Shown here: positions 1-9,089 of the stretch, piece by piece
Layout: every line of letters begins with the position of its first letter
How positions within the stretch are numbered: position 1 is the stretch's first letter
Virus record (IMG/VR): IMGVR_UViG_3300044627_001244
Coordinates: 1 to 64,000 of that record
Length of the DNA stretch: 64,000 nt
Origin: a virus
Direction: 5' to 3' (one strand)
Made by a program: the position numbers and the translations under genes
Notes under the pieces: generated by a model
Told to the model about the DNA's origin: nothing
Database searches by the model: none
Seen by the model: only the letters and a program-made list of their open reading frames with translations

Positions 1-2180
1 GTCACAACATCACCATTACTTCCAAGATATAAAGATTGTTCTGGTGTCCAAGTCCACGATGGATTAGTTATTGAACCGAAAGTTACTGTCTGTCCTGAAC
101 TATCCAAAATTCCTAAAATTTTATCTACTTGAGTTATGTCCGATGCTGAAGCCAAAATAGTATTGGCTGTAGAGTCCAAAGCAACAACTTTATAGGTAGC
201 ACCGGTACTATTGCTAAATTGAACATTTAAAGATTCTGCAACACCACCGCCAGTGTTTGCTTGATTGTATGCGGCTTGTGCTAACGTGGTAGCAGTATTT
301 GCGGTGTTTCTTGCTAAAGAATCAATTGCAGTACCAGTGAATGCTGTAGTTTGTGTTGTGTTATCGGGAAATGTTAATGTACCATCTGCACCAAATGTCC
401 AGTTGTTCGACATTCCTGCGGTATTTGTCCTAATTTGAACAGTTGTATTAGCGTATAATTCAGCGGCCTCCGAACCCATAAACAATGCAGTAGAATCATC
501 GCTAGTAGTTGTTAGATATGCGGTGTTAGAACCGTAAGTAGTAAAGTCTAGTTTAGAATTTCCTAATCCACTAATTGGTCCTGGTACTGTTAGTATATCA
601 TTATTGCTGAGACTAACTATGCTAGAGCCGTTGATTAATTGGCTAGTGCTACCACCAGTATTTGCTTGATTGTATGCGGCTTGTGCTAATGTAGTTGCAG
701 TATTGGCTTGTGCGTATGCACTATTCGCAGTAGTTCTTGCTAGAGAATCTGAAGTTGATAAACCTAGATATGATACTGGTCTATTTTCCCAAACACTCAG
801 AGATGAGTTATAAACAATAATGTGTGCATTTGCAAGTGCAACATTGTGATTAATGTTTACATCATGTATTTCATCAAGTTCAAATCCGTTTTGGGGATTA
901 ACATAAATTTCACCTTGGCCCTGATTTGCACGTTCAACAATACCAATAAAAACTATGTGTTCTGGCGCAAAGGGTTTGACTTTTGTTAGATTGCCTGCTG
1001 TGTTTGCTAGATAAAGTGTGTCGCCTTCGTTATATGCTTGAGTATTGACACCAACAAGTTGTCCTTGTGTAATAACAAATCCTGTGCCACCTGGAGTAAT
1101 GCTGTTGCTATAAACAAGTCCTAAAGTTTTTGCTGAAGTAGCGTCAAGTCCATTTCGTGCAAGTTTAACGGATGCTTTATTGCCAGTTGCACCAAACAAA
1201 TAAACGGCTTGTCCTTTTGTAATGGTAACATTTTCTGCATTCTTTACTTCAGCAAATACTTGTTGAACATCAGTAGGAGTAAATGACGCAGCCGATGGAG
1301 ATATAAATTCAAATTTTTGTGTTGCTTCATTATAAGATAGAACATATCCATTTTGAATACTGTCTCTATCAACATCATCTAGATATCTTAGATTGACTTC
1401 ACCCCCACCAGATGCTTTCCATGCATCATTTGCTAGTGAACTTGATACGAGGGCATTGAGTTTGTTTTTGTATTGACTTAAATCATTTTCAAGAACGGAC
1501 TTAAACTTTTCAAACTTCTGTTCTACTTGTTTACTGTCACCGTCCTTACCTGAAGGACCTTGAATTCCCTGCGGTCCCTCTGGTCCTTGAATGCCTTGAG
1601 GTCCTCGCTCTCCTTGAATTCCCTGAATCCCTCTTTCTCCTTGAGGACCGCGCTCTCCTTGAACACCCTGTTTTCCGGCAGGTCCAGCGGGACCCATTTC
1701 GCCTTTTGGTCCATCTCTTCCGTCCAGACCATTCTTTCCGAGATCGCCTTTGTCACCTTTGTCCCCCTTTTCTCCACGGTCTCCTTTATCACCTTTGAGA
1801 CCTTGAGGACCGGTTGGTCCAACTTCTCCTGACTCGCCTTTGTCGCCTTTTTCTCCGGCATTGCCCTTCTCGCCTTGAGGACCTTGTGGTCCTGTTTCTC
1901 CGATAGGACCAACCTCACCAGGAATACCGCGAGGTCCTTGTTCGCCTCTTGGTCCTTGTTCTCCGTCATTGCCTTTAGGACCTTGCGAACCTTGTTGACC
2001 CATAACGCCGCGAGGTCCAGCAGGACCTTGTGTGCCTGGTGGACCTTCAACGACCTCAACTAATTTTTCTGTAGTCTTTAATTCTTCGCGAAGTTTGCTT
2101 ATCTCTTTTTTAGTATAAGCAATTGAAGTTGCGACAGAAAACGCTTGGTCGAGAGTTAAATCATCCTTACTCTTTGTCAC
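1..2180 (-). CDS. Collagen-like tail fibre/structural protein, 3'-truncated by window edge
   Basis: This reading frame is open from a GTG at 2180 to the left edge (over 726 codons, no stop). The GTG has a GAGG ribosome site 7 nt upstream and overlaps the gp20 stop by 14 nt. The only ATG nearby is followed by a stop after two codons. Residues 1-45 are a charged helical head. Residues 46-213 are 56 uninterrupted Gly-X-Y triplets (for example GPQGPQGEKGNAGEKGDKG). A short coiled stretch and beta-rich fibre modules follow. The segment ANTATTLAQAAYNQANTGG occurs twice. Collagen repeats trimerise in phage fibres, so a trimeric fibre or head/tail decoration is inferred. Which virion part carries it is not known. 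Confidence 0.85.
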   Translation of the reverse strand, partial: MTKSKDDLTLDQAFSVATSIAYTKKEISKLREELKTTEKLVEVVEGPPGTQGPAGPRGVMGQQGSQGPKGNDGEQGPRGEQGPRGIPGEVGPIGETGPQGPQGEKGNAGEKGDKGESGEVGPTGPQGLKGDKGDRGEKGDKGDKGDLGKNGLDGRDGPKGEMGPAGPAGKQGVQGERGPQGERGIQGIQGERGPQGIQGPEGPQGIQGPSGKDGDSKQVEQKFEKFKSVLENDLSQYKNKLNALVSSSLANDAWKASGGGEVNLRYLDDVDRDSIQNGYVLSYNEATQKFEFISPSAASFTPTDVQQVFAEVKNAENVTITKGQAVYLFGATGNKASVKLARNGLDATSAKTLGLVYSNSITPGGTGFVITQGQLVGVNTQAYNEGDTLYLANTAGNLTKVKPFAPEHIVFIGIVERANQGQGEIYVNPQNGFELDEIHDVNINHNVALANAHIIVYNSSLSVWENRPVSYLGLSTSDSLARTTANSAYAQANTATTLAQAAYNQANTGGSTSQLINGSSIVSLSNNDILTVPGPISGLGNSKLDFTTYGSNTAYLTTTSDDSTALFMGSEAAELYANTTVQIRTNTAGMSNNWTFGADGTLTFPDNTTQTTAFTGTAIDSLARNTANTATTLAQAAYNQANTGGGVAESLNVQFSNSTGATYKVVALDSTANTILASASDITQVDKILGILDSSGQTVTFGSITNPSWTWTPEQSLYLGSNGDVV

Positions 2181-3819
2181 CCTTTGCCTCTTCAACTAAT
2201 GTGTCAAAGAATTTAGTCATTGACTTAGCCAATTCAACTTGATCTGCATCAGGCACGACACGTTCCTTCTCCTCTTTCTTCACATTGATTACTACTTCCT
2301 GTGGGGGAGGTGCCATGGGTGTTTGTTGTTGTTGGATTTGTGGAATCTCAGGTTCTCCATCATCTTCAGCAGACTCTTCTTCTATTTCTTTATCAATTTG
2401 TTCAATATCATCTTCAGTCAGACGCAATACGTTTTTGCGAACCCATGCAGAAGAATAGTATTTACCAACATAATTGTCAACATCGCTTAGAATACCTAAA
2501 CGTTCTTTCATGATTTCTGCTTGCTTTAATTCTGCAAAGTGCATATCATTAATGAAATCATATGAGATTTCTTCTTTGATCATATTCCACTCTGCGCGAG
2601 TGCAAATGCCTTTGAGTAACAACTGTGTTTCTAACAGTCGATCAAACAAATGAGAGAATCTTAAACGTAGACGCTGAATGAATTTATTAAACTTCAACTC
2701 ATCGCGTGTAATTTCTGATGCGCGACCTAATGAGAATCCTGTATCTGATTCTAAACGAGAAACAGGCACATTCAAAGACTTATAGAGTTTTTTCTGAAAG
2801 TATAGAACGTCATCAATCTCACCTAAGTTTTGTCCGCCCTGAAGTGTGGTAATCTCTGTACCTTTGCCACCTTCTCTACGTGGCAACCAAAAGTCTTCGA
2901 GCATTGTTTGATAACGTCTATCGTCACGAATCTCACCAGTCTGTGCATCATATACAAGTTTGTTCTTATACTTCTGCATGATTTCACGTAAGTATTGTTC
3001 AGCCTTCATCTTAGGCAAGTTACCTACGTCAATGTAAAAAATTCTACGTTCTGGTGCGCGAGAGATACGATAGATTACGGTTGCGTCTTCAAGCATACGC
3101 AACTGATTAAGTGTTTTAATTGCTTTGTGCAAATGTGAGATGACCATTCTGCCATCTTTATCTGTTATACCCGAATGAACATAACAGATAGAATCTGGTG
3201 CAATCTTAATACCTTGATTAGTATCGTTGCTGAATCCTTTGCTTGAGTAAACAAAATACTCATTCATTTCAGGAACAACTGGCTGATTGCCCAACTGAGG
3301 TTTTGATTTTTTGAATTCTTTGACTTTACGAATTTTTCGTGGATCAACATAACGAACTTCTTTCAATCCTTGACGAGGATTTTTTTCGTCAATCATCATA
3401 TGATAGTAAAGTCTACCATCAACATACCAACGTCTAAAAATATCGTAGCCTTGATTATTGAAGTCAAGTAACTTCATAACCTGATAATATTCATCACGAA
3501 TTTTCTTTTTGACTGATTCTGGTTGTTCTAGTTTGTCTAGAATAATTTGAACTGGATAGTCACCTTCTCCAAAAACAACAGATTCATTAATGATATCTTC
3601 AATAGCGGCATCGCATTCTGGTTGATTTGCCATATCGCGATAACGCTTAATTAAATCTGCATCATTACGAATTGTGCCTTCAAGATCAGTATAGATTCCA
3701 TATACACCACCGCCTGAGACTGCTACCGAGCCATCATCTTCTTTAGGTGGTACGAAAGATGTTACCTCTGGTACATCTTCTTCTTTACCAATTTTATATC
3801 CAAATAATTTTATCGCCAT
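2167..3819 (-). CDS. gp20: Portal vertex protein (T4 gp20-like)
   Basis: 550 residues, close to T4 gp20 (524). The N-terminal half carries the family segment RWYVDGRLYYHMMIDEKNPR (about residues 110-130), followed by EVRYVDPRKIRKVKE. The C-terminal third has SRLESDTGFSLGRASEITRD, then an acidic and Gln/Pro-rich tail. Portals form the dodecameric DNA channel at one capsid vertex and dock the terminase and neck. The gene follows the tail-tube genes as in T4 (18-19-20). A late promoter and a hairpin lie in its 92-nt leader, and AGGAAGATAAC precedes the ATG. Its last codons overlap the start of the collagen-like gene. Confidence 0.97.
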   Translation of the reverse strand: MAIKLFGYKIGKEEDVPEVTSFVPPKEDDGSVAVSGGGVYGIYTDLEGTIRNDADLIKRYRDMANQPECDAAIEDIINESVVFGEGDYPVQIILDKLEQPESVKKKIRDEYYQVMKLLDFNNQGYDIFRRWYVDGRLYYHMMIDEKNPRQGLKEVRYVDPRKIRKVKEFKKSKPQLGNQPVVPEMNEYFVYSSKGFSNDTNQGIKIAPDSICYVHSGITDKDGRMVISHLHKAIKTLNQLRMLEDATVIYRISRAPERRIFYIDVGNLPKMKAEQYLREIMQKYKNKLVYDAQTGEIRDDRRYQTMLEDFWLPRREGGKGTEITTLQGGQNLGEIDDVLYFQKKLYKSLNVPVSRLESDTGFSLGRASEITRDELKFNKFIQRLRLRFSHLFDRLLETQLLLKGICTRAEWNMIKEEISYDFINDMHFAELKQAEIMKERLGILSDVDNYVGKYYSSAWVRKNVLRLTEDDIEQIDKEIEEESAEDDGEPEIPQIQQQQTPMAPPPQEVVINVKKEEKERVVPDADQVELAKSMTKFFDTLVEEAKGDKE

Positions 3820-3830
3820 GTTATCTTCCT

Positions 3831-3860
3831 AAAAAAATGGGGGCGTAATAGCCCCCATTT
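3831..3860 (-). terminator. Intrinsic terminator/attenuator ahead of gp20
   Basis: A 6-bp G/C stem GGGGGC/GCCCCC (3839-3856), extended by A/T pairs, is followed on the minus strand by seven T. It lies between the tail-tube gene and gp20 and downstream of the TATAAATA at 3885. It would therefore end sheath/tube transcripts and might attenuate transcripts from that promoter. Confidence 0.75.
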
Positions 3861-3884
3861 GTGTTTGTTTGACTATTACGCAAC

Positions 3885-3892
3885 TATTTATA
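3885..3892 (-). promoter_or_regulatory. T4-type late promoter, gp20
   Basis: Exact TATAAATA on the minus strand, followed by G, 66 nt before the gp20 start. It matches the T4 late -10 consensus recognised by gp55/gp33-modified polymerase. The initiation site itself is not shown by sequence. Confidence 0.7.
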
Positions 3893-3911
3893 TGATTGCG
3901 TTTGAGCCAAT

Positions 3912-4514
3912 TTATGAAGTTGCAATTGACGTTGGTGCAGTAGCGTTACCAGAATCGCTAGTGCCTCCCATATCCATATGAGTGTATTGGAAGGTTACTG
4001 TAAATTCTTGAATAGCATCCGTTGTGTCATAAGACAAATCAATTGCAGAAACATCAGTTGGGAATGCGTTATACAAAGCATAAATTCTGCTAGTTGTACC
4101 ATCGCCTCTGTAGTGATGAATTTCAATTGTTGAACGGTAATCTTCAGTTGTGTCTCTGAGTGCTAATTCTCCGTCTGGATTGATAATAAACTTCATCCAG
4201 TTATCCATGACTTTACGCATATCTTGCTTTTCGTCATTGATAACGGTTACTGTCCAGTCTGCAAATGTTCTATCTCCAGGAACTTTAATTCTACGTCCTC
4301 TGAATGGAACTTCAATTACACCAACAGACATTGCTGGAATGGCAGCGGAACGGCATAAGAAAGAAAACTTACTTTCTTCTGCAAAAATTCCTGCCGAATC
4401 AGATAAACCTGTTGGCGCAGTAATGAAACAGCGGAAAAGGTTTGCTCTAGCGCCAGTGCCTAGCGTCTGTCTAAATTTCGAAATACTAAAAATTTCATCG
4501 TTTGTTGTTGCCAT
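3912..4514 (-). CDS. gp19: Tail tube protein, second paralogue (T4 gp19-like)
   Basis: 200 residues. It shares with its upstream neighbour the blocks GARxNLFR, FSFLCR/K, VGxIEVPF, GDRTFAxWTVTVxND and IDLSYDTTDxIxEFTVT, which are typical of T4 gp19. A Gly/Thr/Ser-rich tail (about residues 183-200) is unique to this copy. Tail tube proteins stack as hexamers around the tape measure inside the sheath. The start has GGGGAAAGAT upstream. Two tandem copies are unusual; this one could be a minor or specialised tube component. Confidence 0.9.
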   Translation of the reverse strand: MATTNDEIFSISKFRQTLGTGARANLFRCFITAPTGLSDSAGIFAEESKFSFLCRSAAIPAMSVGVIEVPFRGRRIKVPGDRTFADWTVTVINDEKQDMRKVMDNWMKFIINPDGELALRDTTEDYRSTIEIHHYRGDGTTSRIYALYNAFPTDVSAIDLSYDTTDAIQEFTVTFQYTHMDMGGTSDSGNATAPTSIATS

Positions 4515-4529
4515 ATCTTTCCCCTGTCA

Positions 4530-5081
4530 TTATTCTATTGCTGTGAAGTAGTCATAAGACCAAGTCACAGTAAATTCTTCAATGGTGTCTGTTGTATCAT
4601 ATGACAAGTCGATTGTGCTAATGTCACTAGGCCAGCAATGTTCTAGTTTATATGAGTAAACCACATTACCTGCTTGATCTAATTGCTCAATCAACATCGT
4701 TGAATATTGTGTGCCTAATGAAGAATCATCTACCTCTTTAGAGAATGTTTCTTCATAGTTAACAACAGAATATTTCTTTTGAATGTCTTCAACTAATTGA
4801 CGAACTTTTTGATTCTTATCGTTAAGAACTGTGACTGTCCATTCAGCAAAGGTTCTGTCGCCAGCAACCTTGTATCTTCTACCTGCCATGAATGGAATTT
4901 CAATCAGTCCTACTGTTGAGCCAGGCAACTGAGCCGCCTTGCATAGAAAACTAAATTCTTCGTCTGTCGCATTACCAGTAGTCTGTAATTCTGTTCCGAA
5001 TGATGGTGTCACTCGGAACAGATTAGAACGTGCACCGGTTTTAATAGCGTTAGCGAGACTTGATATTGTCGTAATTGCCAT
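4530..5081 (-). CDS. gp19: Tail tube protein, first paralogue (T4 gp19-like)
   Basis: 183 residues, the usual length for T4-type gp19 (163) plus a short extension. Conserved blocks GARSNLFR, EFSFLCKAAQLPGSTVG, GDRTFAEWTVTVLND and IDLSYDTTDTIEEFTVTW run from N to C terminus. It lies directly downstream of the sheath gene with AAGGAGAC before the ATG, the classical sheath-tube order. It is the more standard of the two copies and is the likelier major tube subunit. Confidence 0.93.
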   Translation of the reverse strand: MAITTISSLANAIKTGARSNLFRVTPSFGTELQTTGNATDEEFSFLCKAAQLPGSTVGLIEIPFMAGRRYKVAGDRTFAEWTVTVLNDKNQKVRQLVEDIQKKYSVVNYEETFSKEVDDSSLGTQYSTMLIEQLDQAGNVVYSYKLEHCWPSDISTIDLSYDTTDTIEEFTVTWSYDYFTAIE

Positions 5082-5109
5082 CTTTTTTGTCTCCTTAAGT
5101 TTCTATTAT

Positions 5110-6999
5110 TTAGCCGGCGATTTCAGTAAATGTTGCGGTTCCTCTTACAGAAACAAAGTTAAGTTGGACGAAGTTGACTGAACGAATTGGCTGAACGAAA
5201 ATGTCGCAAACAAATTCATTTGAATTTACAACTGATTCTGGATTGTTGCTTTCATCGCAAACAACACGGAACGCTGTAATACCTCTACGAGCCTGAACGC
5301 TACGCAGATATGGAACAACTAAGTTAACAAAGTTGTTTCTTGTAATCGCATCGTTTTGATCAAACAAAACATTTTCGGCTGCGTTGCCAATTGTGTTCTG
5401 AAGTTCAATGAACAACTTACGAACGTTAACGCGATTCAATGAAGTGTTCTTAACTGTGAATGTCTTATCGCCAAATAGAACTGTGCCCTTACCAACTTGC
5501 GTCAGAACTGGGTTAATGGCTGCCTTGTATAGAGAATCTCTTTCAGTCTGGTTAGGATTGAAAGCAAGACGAACTAGATTCTGAATGTTGCCGTTTGTGT
5601 AGCCTGCTGGTGACAGCCATGGCTCACGAACTGAATCGTTTCTACCAATGCAACCTGCTACGTCTGCGTTCAGAGGAACATAGATGTAGTTATCGTTGTA
5701 ACGATCATACTGATACTTCCAACCGCTATCTGCAATTGCGTATGTAGAACGTGTAACTGTGTCTGCCCATGACAGAATAGAAGTTGCTTCTGCGCCTGCA
5801 TTGTTTACTACGTTTGCTCTTAGTGGAGATACGCAAACAACTGCATCTTTACGAACTTCTGCTACGTCACCGATGATTCGATTAGCAACTGTAGCATTTG
5901 CTTGACCTGCAACAATGATTGGAGATGGAACATCTGCTTTGTTAGCAAATTTCAGATAACCTGTTGTTCTATCACCATCAGTTAATGATGCACCATCTGA
6001 ACCACCAGCAAGGCTGTAGTTCTTTGGAACAGTCACCGATGTGAATGTTGTGCCTGATGCTGTGTTACCCCAATTTGAACCAGCATTTTCGTGATCTGTC
6101 CAGTAAACATATCCTGAAGTATTGTTGACAACATCTTTGTAATAGTTTGTACCACCGTTGTCTGCTCTTGCATCAGATGCCTTAGAAACAAGTGCATACT
6201 TCTCAAGAACTGTATCACCTGAGCCAGTAACATCACCATCTTGGTCAACTACAACGATGTGCATTTCGTCACCAGAACCGCCTCTTGTTGAAGCGTATAA
6301 TGATGTGCCTGGCGCACCATCAAATTCGTTGAAATATTCCCAACGGCGAACTGCTGTAGCACCTGAAGCACCTGTTAAGTGTGCAGAAGCAAGGGTGAAG
6401 TGAGTTGTGTTTGTGATAGATGCAACTTTGATTGCACGACCTTCGCAAACGAACAAGTCACCGACTGTTAGTTCGGTGTTAGCCGCAGAACCTGCACCAA
6501 CAACTGCTGTAGCACCTGCTGTTACTGTGAATGTACCTGTCAGGTTAGACTGCCATGCGCTTGAAGATGGGCAAGTAGAAACTTTTAGAGAGTTTCCGAG
6601 TGCGCCAGCATACTTAGCAACCCAAGGACCAACGTTGAATGATGCTGTATTAATATACACATCTTCGTTCTTGATGAGTTGACCAGTACCTGCTGTGCCT
6701 GAACCTGTAGTTGCTTCAGCGGTAGCGTTCAATGCTGTGTTTGCAACACGAACGACATACAAAGGCGCTGAATAGCCAAGGTAGTTAGCCGCAGACAAAA
6801 AGTCAACTGCGTTTGTTGAGTTTGGTTTACCAAATTGTGCTACTAGATCAGCCTCAGACTGAACTGGAGTTGCTTTTTCAATAGGTCCCCAACGGAATTG
6901 TCCTGAAAATGCACCTGTTGTTGTTGCAACGGTGGCTTGTGAGGAAACAAGGTCTTGTTCGGTGATCTTGATTCCTGGTGAGATGAGACTTATAGCCAT
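5110..6999 (-). CDS. gp18: Contractile tail sheath protein (T4 gp18-like)
   Basis: 629 residues (T4 gp18 is 659). The N-terminal SPGIKITEQDLVSSQ and FSGQFRWGPIEKATPVQSE are typical of myovirus sheaths. The C-terminal domain carries VNVRKLFIELQNTIGNAAE and the strand-forming terminal segment used in sheath-sheath linking. Residues about 155-225 hold an inserted beta-module (GTFTVTAGATAVVGAG ... KVASITNTTHFTLAS) that also occurs in the DUF4815 protein of this genome. A late promoter lies 52 nt upstream, with AAGGAG before the ATG. Expected to be one of the most abundant late proteins. Confidence 0.96.
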   Translation of the reverse strand: MAISLISPGIKITEQDLVSSQATVATTTGAFSGQFRWGPIEKATPVQSEADLVAQFGKPNSTNAVDFLSAANYLGYSAPLYVVRVANTALNATAEATTGSGTAGTGQLIKNEDVYINTASFNVGPWVAKYAGALGNSLKVSTCPSSSAWQSNLTGTFTVTAGATAVVGAGSAANTELTVGDLFVCEGRAIKVASITNTTHFTLASAHLTGASGATAVRRWEYFNEFDGAPGTSLYASTRGGSGDEMHIVVVDQDGDVTGSGDTVLEKYALVSKASDARADNGGTNYYKDVVNNTSGYVYWTDHENAGSNWGNTASGTTFTSVTVPKNYSLAGGSDGASLTDGDRTTGYLKFANKADVPSPIIVAGQANATVANRIIGDVAEVRKDAVVCVSPLRANVVNNAGAEATSILSWADTVTRSTYAIADSGWKYQYDRYNDNYIYVPLNADVAGCIGRNDSVREPWLSPAGYTNGNIQNLVRLAFNPNQTERDSLYKAAINPVLTQVGKGTVLFGDKTFTVKNTSLNRVNVRKLFIELQNTIGNAAENVLFDQNDAITRNNFVNLVVPYLRSVQARRGITAFRVVCDESNNPESVVNSNEFVCDIFVQPIRSVNFVQLNFVSVRGTATFTEIAG

Positions 7000-7050
7000 T
7001 GATTTCTCCTTGTTTTTATAATGATGTGTTTGATACGGGTATTTTCATTT

Positions 7051-7058
7051 TATTTATA
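7051..7058 (-). promoter_or_regulatory. T4-type late promoter, tail sheath
   Basis: Exact TATAAATA on the minus strand, 52 nt before the gp18 start and overlapping the stop codon of the terminase gene (7054-7056). Position and match to the T4 late consensus support it. Confidence 0.75.
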
Positions 7059-8685
7059 AAAAATCGGATTTGTATCTGTCCTCATACCAAACTTGCCCTG
7101 TGCTGTCTATGATCTTTTGATCATTTTCATCATCACCGTTATTTATAAAGCCAAAAGGCGTCACTTCTTCCTCGATCATTTTGATTCTAGTTTCATATAA
7201 TTCTTTTCTCAAATTCACATTTGTCAATTCTTTGAAATATGAATTTGTTGTCAGCCATGAAAATAAAACTAAAGGCATGACAAGGTCATCATGATAACCT
7301 TCGTCCGCCATGTAAGAATTCTTTCTTTGAATGAAAGTAGATATTTCCGAAATTGTATCTGCATCATGTATTAATAATTTTTTCTCTTCTACCATAGATT
7401 TAAAGTTTGAGCAACCGATTCTCTTCACTTTTTTGTCCGTAGTTACTCCCAACTGTGTCTTACCTCCACCAAAACCTCCGTTGACAACTTGTCCTGAAGT
7501 GGTTCTGGTAACAGATATGATATTTTCATATTCATAATCTCCGTAGAGAATCTCTGCAACTTGTTCTGACGTATTGATTTCGACAAGAACGTATGCTTCA
7601 TTGAATTCTTTTGCTACTTTGTAAATGATTGACGGATAAAGTAGAGGACTAATCTTGTTGTCCCTATATTTTCCGACTAATTTATATGGCATCTGAGTAG
7701 CATCAATGATTTGAAATGCGGAATAGTCTTCACCAACACCTTTTGCGGTGTCTGCGACAATTACATAAGTGTGATCTTTTTGTGCAGATTCATAAACATC
7801 AAGTCCATCTTTGCTATAGATTGTCGGAATTGGTGACATTTGTGCAATTGTGTCTGCGGCAACAAGTGTAAGACTTGAACCCAAGAATTTACACAAGACT
7901 TCTTGGTTGAATTTGAGTTCACCGAGCAATCTACGTTGTTCTTCAGCCCACTCTTTAGTGCGTCCAGGAATGTCCCAATACGGAATGAACAGATTGACAA
8001 ATCCATTGAGATTTTGATCCGCTTCATTCCAAAACTTCCAGAAATGATTGTACCCAAGAGGTGTAGATGACAGTAAAATCTTTGTGGTTTCACCAGCAGA
8101 GATTGTAGGATAGACTGAGGTGAAGAATTGTTCAGCAATGTTGTTTGGAATGATCGCCGCCTCATCAACGTATAGTAAGTTTACAGACTTACCACGAATA
8201 CCTGATGCGCTTGTTGCCGCTGTGAAGACAATTGATCCGTTTTCGAGTGCAATGTCACCTTTGTTCCATGTAGTTACACCTTGCTGTAGCCAAACAGGAA
8301 GGTTCTCATACATTATTTGATAACGATACAATACTTCTCGCGCGGCTGTAGCCTTGTTTGCAAGAATCGCAACTGTCTTGCTTTCCTGGAAAATGGTATA
8401 CCAAAGGATATACGCCGCAGAGGTGGTAGTCTTGCCCTGCTGACGCCCTTCCATCAGAATGACTTTGCGATTGTTGTGAATCACATTGACTTTGTTTTTC
8501 TGACATTCGTATAGTTTGAATGGCTGAAGACCATGGTCCAGAGTTACAATCTTACAATAAGTTTCGATGAAGTATATCGGATCGCTTGCACATTTCAGAT
8601 ATTCTTCAATCTGTTCTTTTGTAAAATTAAGTGGTACTCCGGCAGCCTTTAGATTTGCATTTCCTAGATATTGTTTTACACTCAT
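7054..8685 (-). CDS. gp17: Terminase large subunit (T4 gp17-like)
   Basis: 543 residues. The packaging ATPase domain has Walker A GRQQGKTT (80-87) and Walker B LLYVDEA (170-176), followed by the coupling motif SSTP. The C-terminal RNase H-like nuclease starts at VIVADTAKG with a first acidic residue, and YHDDLVMPLVL supplies later acidic residues. The protein cuts concatemeric DNA and pumps it through the portal. Its start overlaps the small-subunit gene by 4 nt (ATGA), indicating translational coupling. Confidence 0.97.
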   Translation of the reverse strand: MSVKQYLGNANLKAAGVPLNFTKEQIEEYLKCASDPIYFIETYCKIVTLDHGLQPFKLYECQKNKVNVIHNNRKVILMEGRQQGKTTTSAAYILWYTIFQESKTVAILANKATAAREVLYRYQIMYENLPVWLQQGVTTWNKGDIALENGSIVFTAATSASGIRGKSVNLLYVDEAAIIPNNIAEQFFTSVYPTISAGETTKILLSSTPLGYNHFWKFWNEADQNLNGFVNLFIPYWDIPGRTKEWAEEQRRLLGELKFNQEVLCKFLGSSLTLVAADTIAQMSPIPTIYSKDGLDVYESAQKDHTYVIVADTAKGVGEDYSAFQIIDATQMPYKLVGKYRDNKISPLLYPSIIYKVAKEFNEAYVLVEINTSEQVAEILYGDYEYENIISVTRTTSGQVVNGGFGGGKTQLGVTTDKKVKRIGCSNFKSMVEEKKLLIHDADTISEISTFIQRKNSYMADEGYHDDLVMPLVLFSWLTTNSYFKELTNVNLRKELYETRIKMIEEEVTPFGFINNGDDENDQKIIDSTGQVWYEDRYKSDFL

Positions 8686-9089
8686 CTTTTAGATATCAAT
8701 TTTTGTAGTTCTGCTGTGCTTCCAACGAATAATGCATTCGTTACGTGAGTTGGACTTGATTGTTCTTCGTCTTTTTTCTGTTGAATATCTTTTTTTGCTT
8801 TTGCAAGATTCAATAAGTCTTTGTTTGTCTCTGCTAATGTTTTGATTAACTGTCCGACAACTTCATATGCTCTTGGAGATTCACCTTCTTTTGCTAAGAA
8901 AGTTAAATTCTCCATTACGTCTTTGCCATTGTCAATTAATGTGCGTAGATTCTTTCGTGCATATTCATAGTCATCGTCAACTTGTGTAGTTTCTTCGACA
9001 ACTACTAAGGGTTTCTCAGTAGTTGAAAGTTGCACATTTGGAACAATATCAAAGATATCGTTGAGTTTTTCGTCTACTGTCTTCTTCAT
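8682..9089 (-). CDS. gp16: Terminase small subunit (T4 gp16-like)
   Basis: 135 residues, in the gp16 size range. The central helical segment RKNLRTLIDNGKDVMENL, then SPRAYEVVGQLIKTLAETNK and DLLNLAKAKKD, is the coiled central domain that forms the ring regulating gp17. The N-terminus is acidic and low-complexity. It sits between gp15 and gp17 with 4-nt overlaps on both sides, as expected for a coupled packaging operon. Confidence 0.92.
   Translation of the reverse strand: MKKTVDEKLNDIFDIVPNVQLSTTEKPLVVVEETTQVDDDYEYARKNLRTLIDNGKDVMENLTFLAKEGESPRAYEVVGQLIKTLAETNKDLLNLAKAKKDIQQKKDEEQSSPTHVTNALFVGSTAELQKLISKR

Noticed and set aside
1523-2059. 178-codon Lys-rich minus-strand frame
   Set aside because: It is the out-of-frame reading of the Gly-X-Y repeat; the collagen frame is longer and has a proper start.
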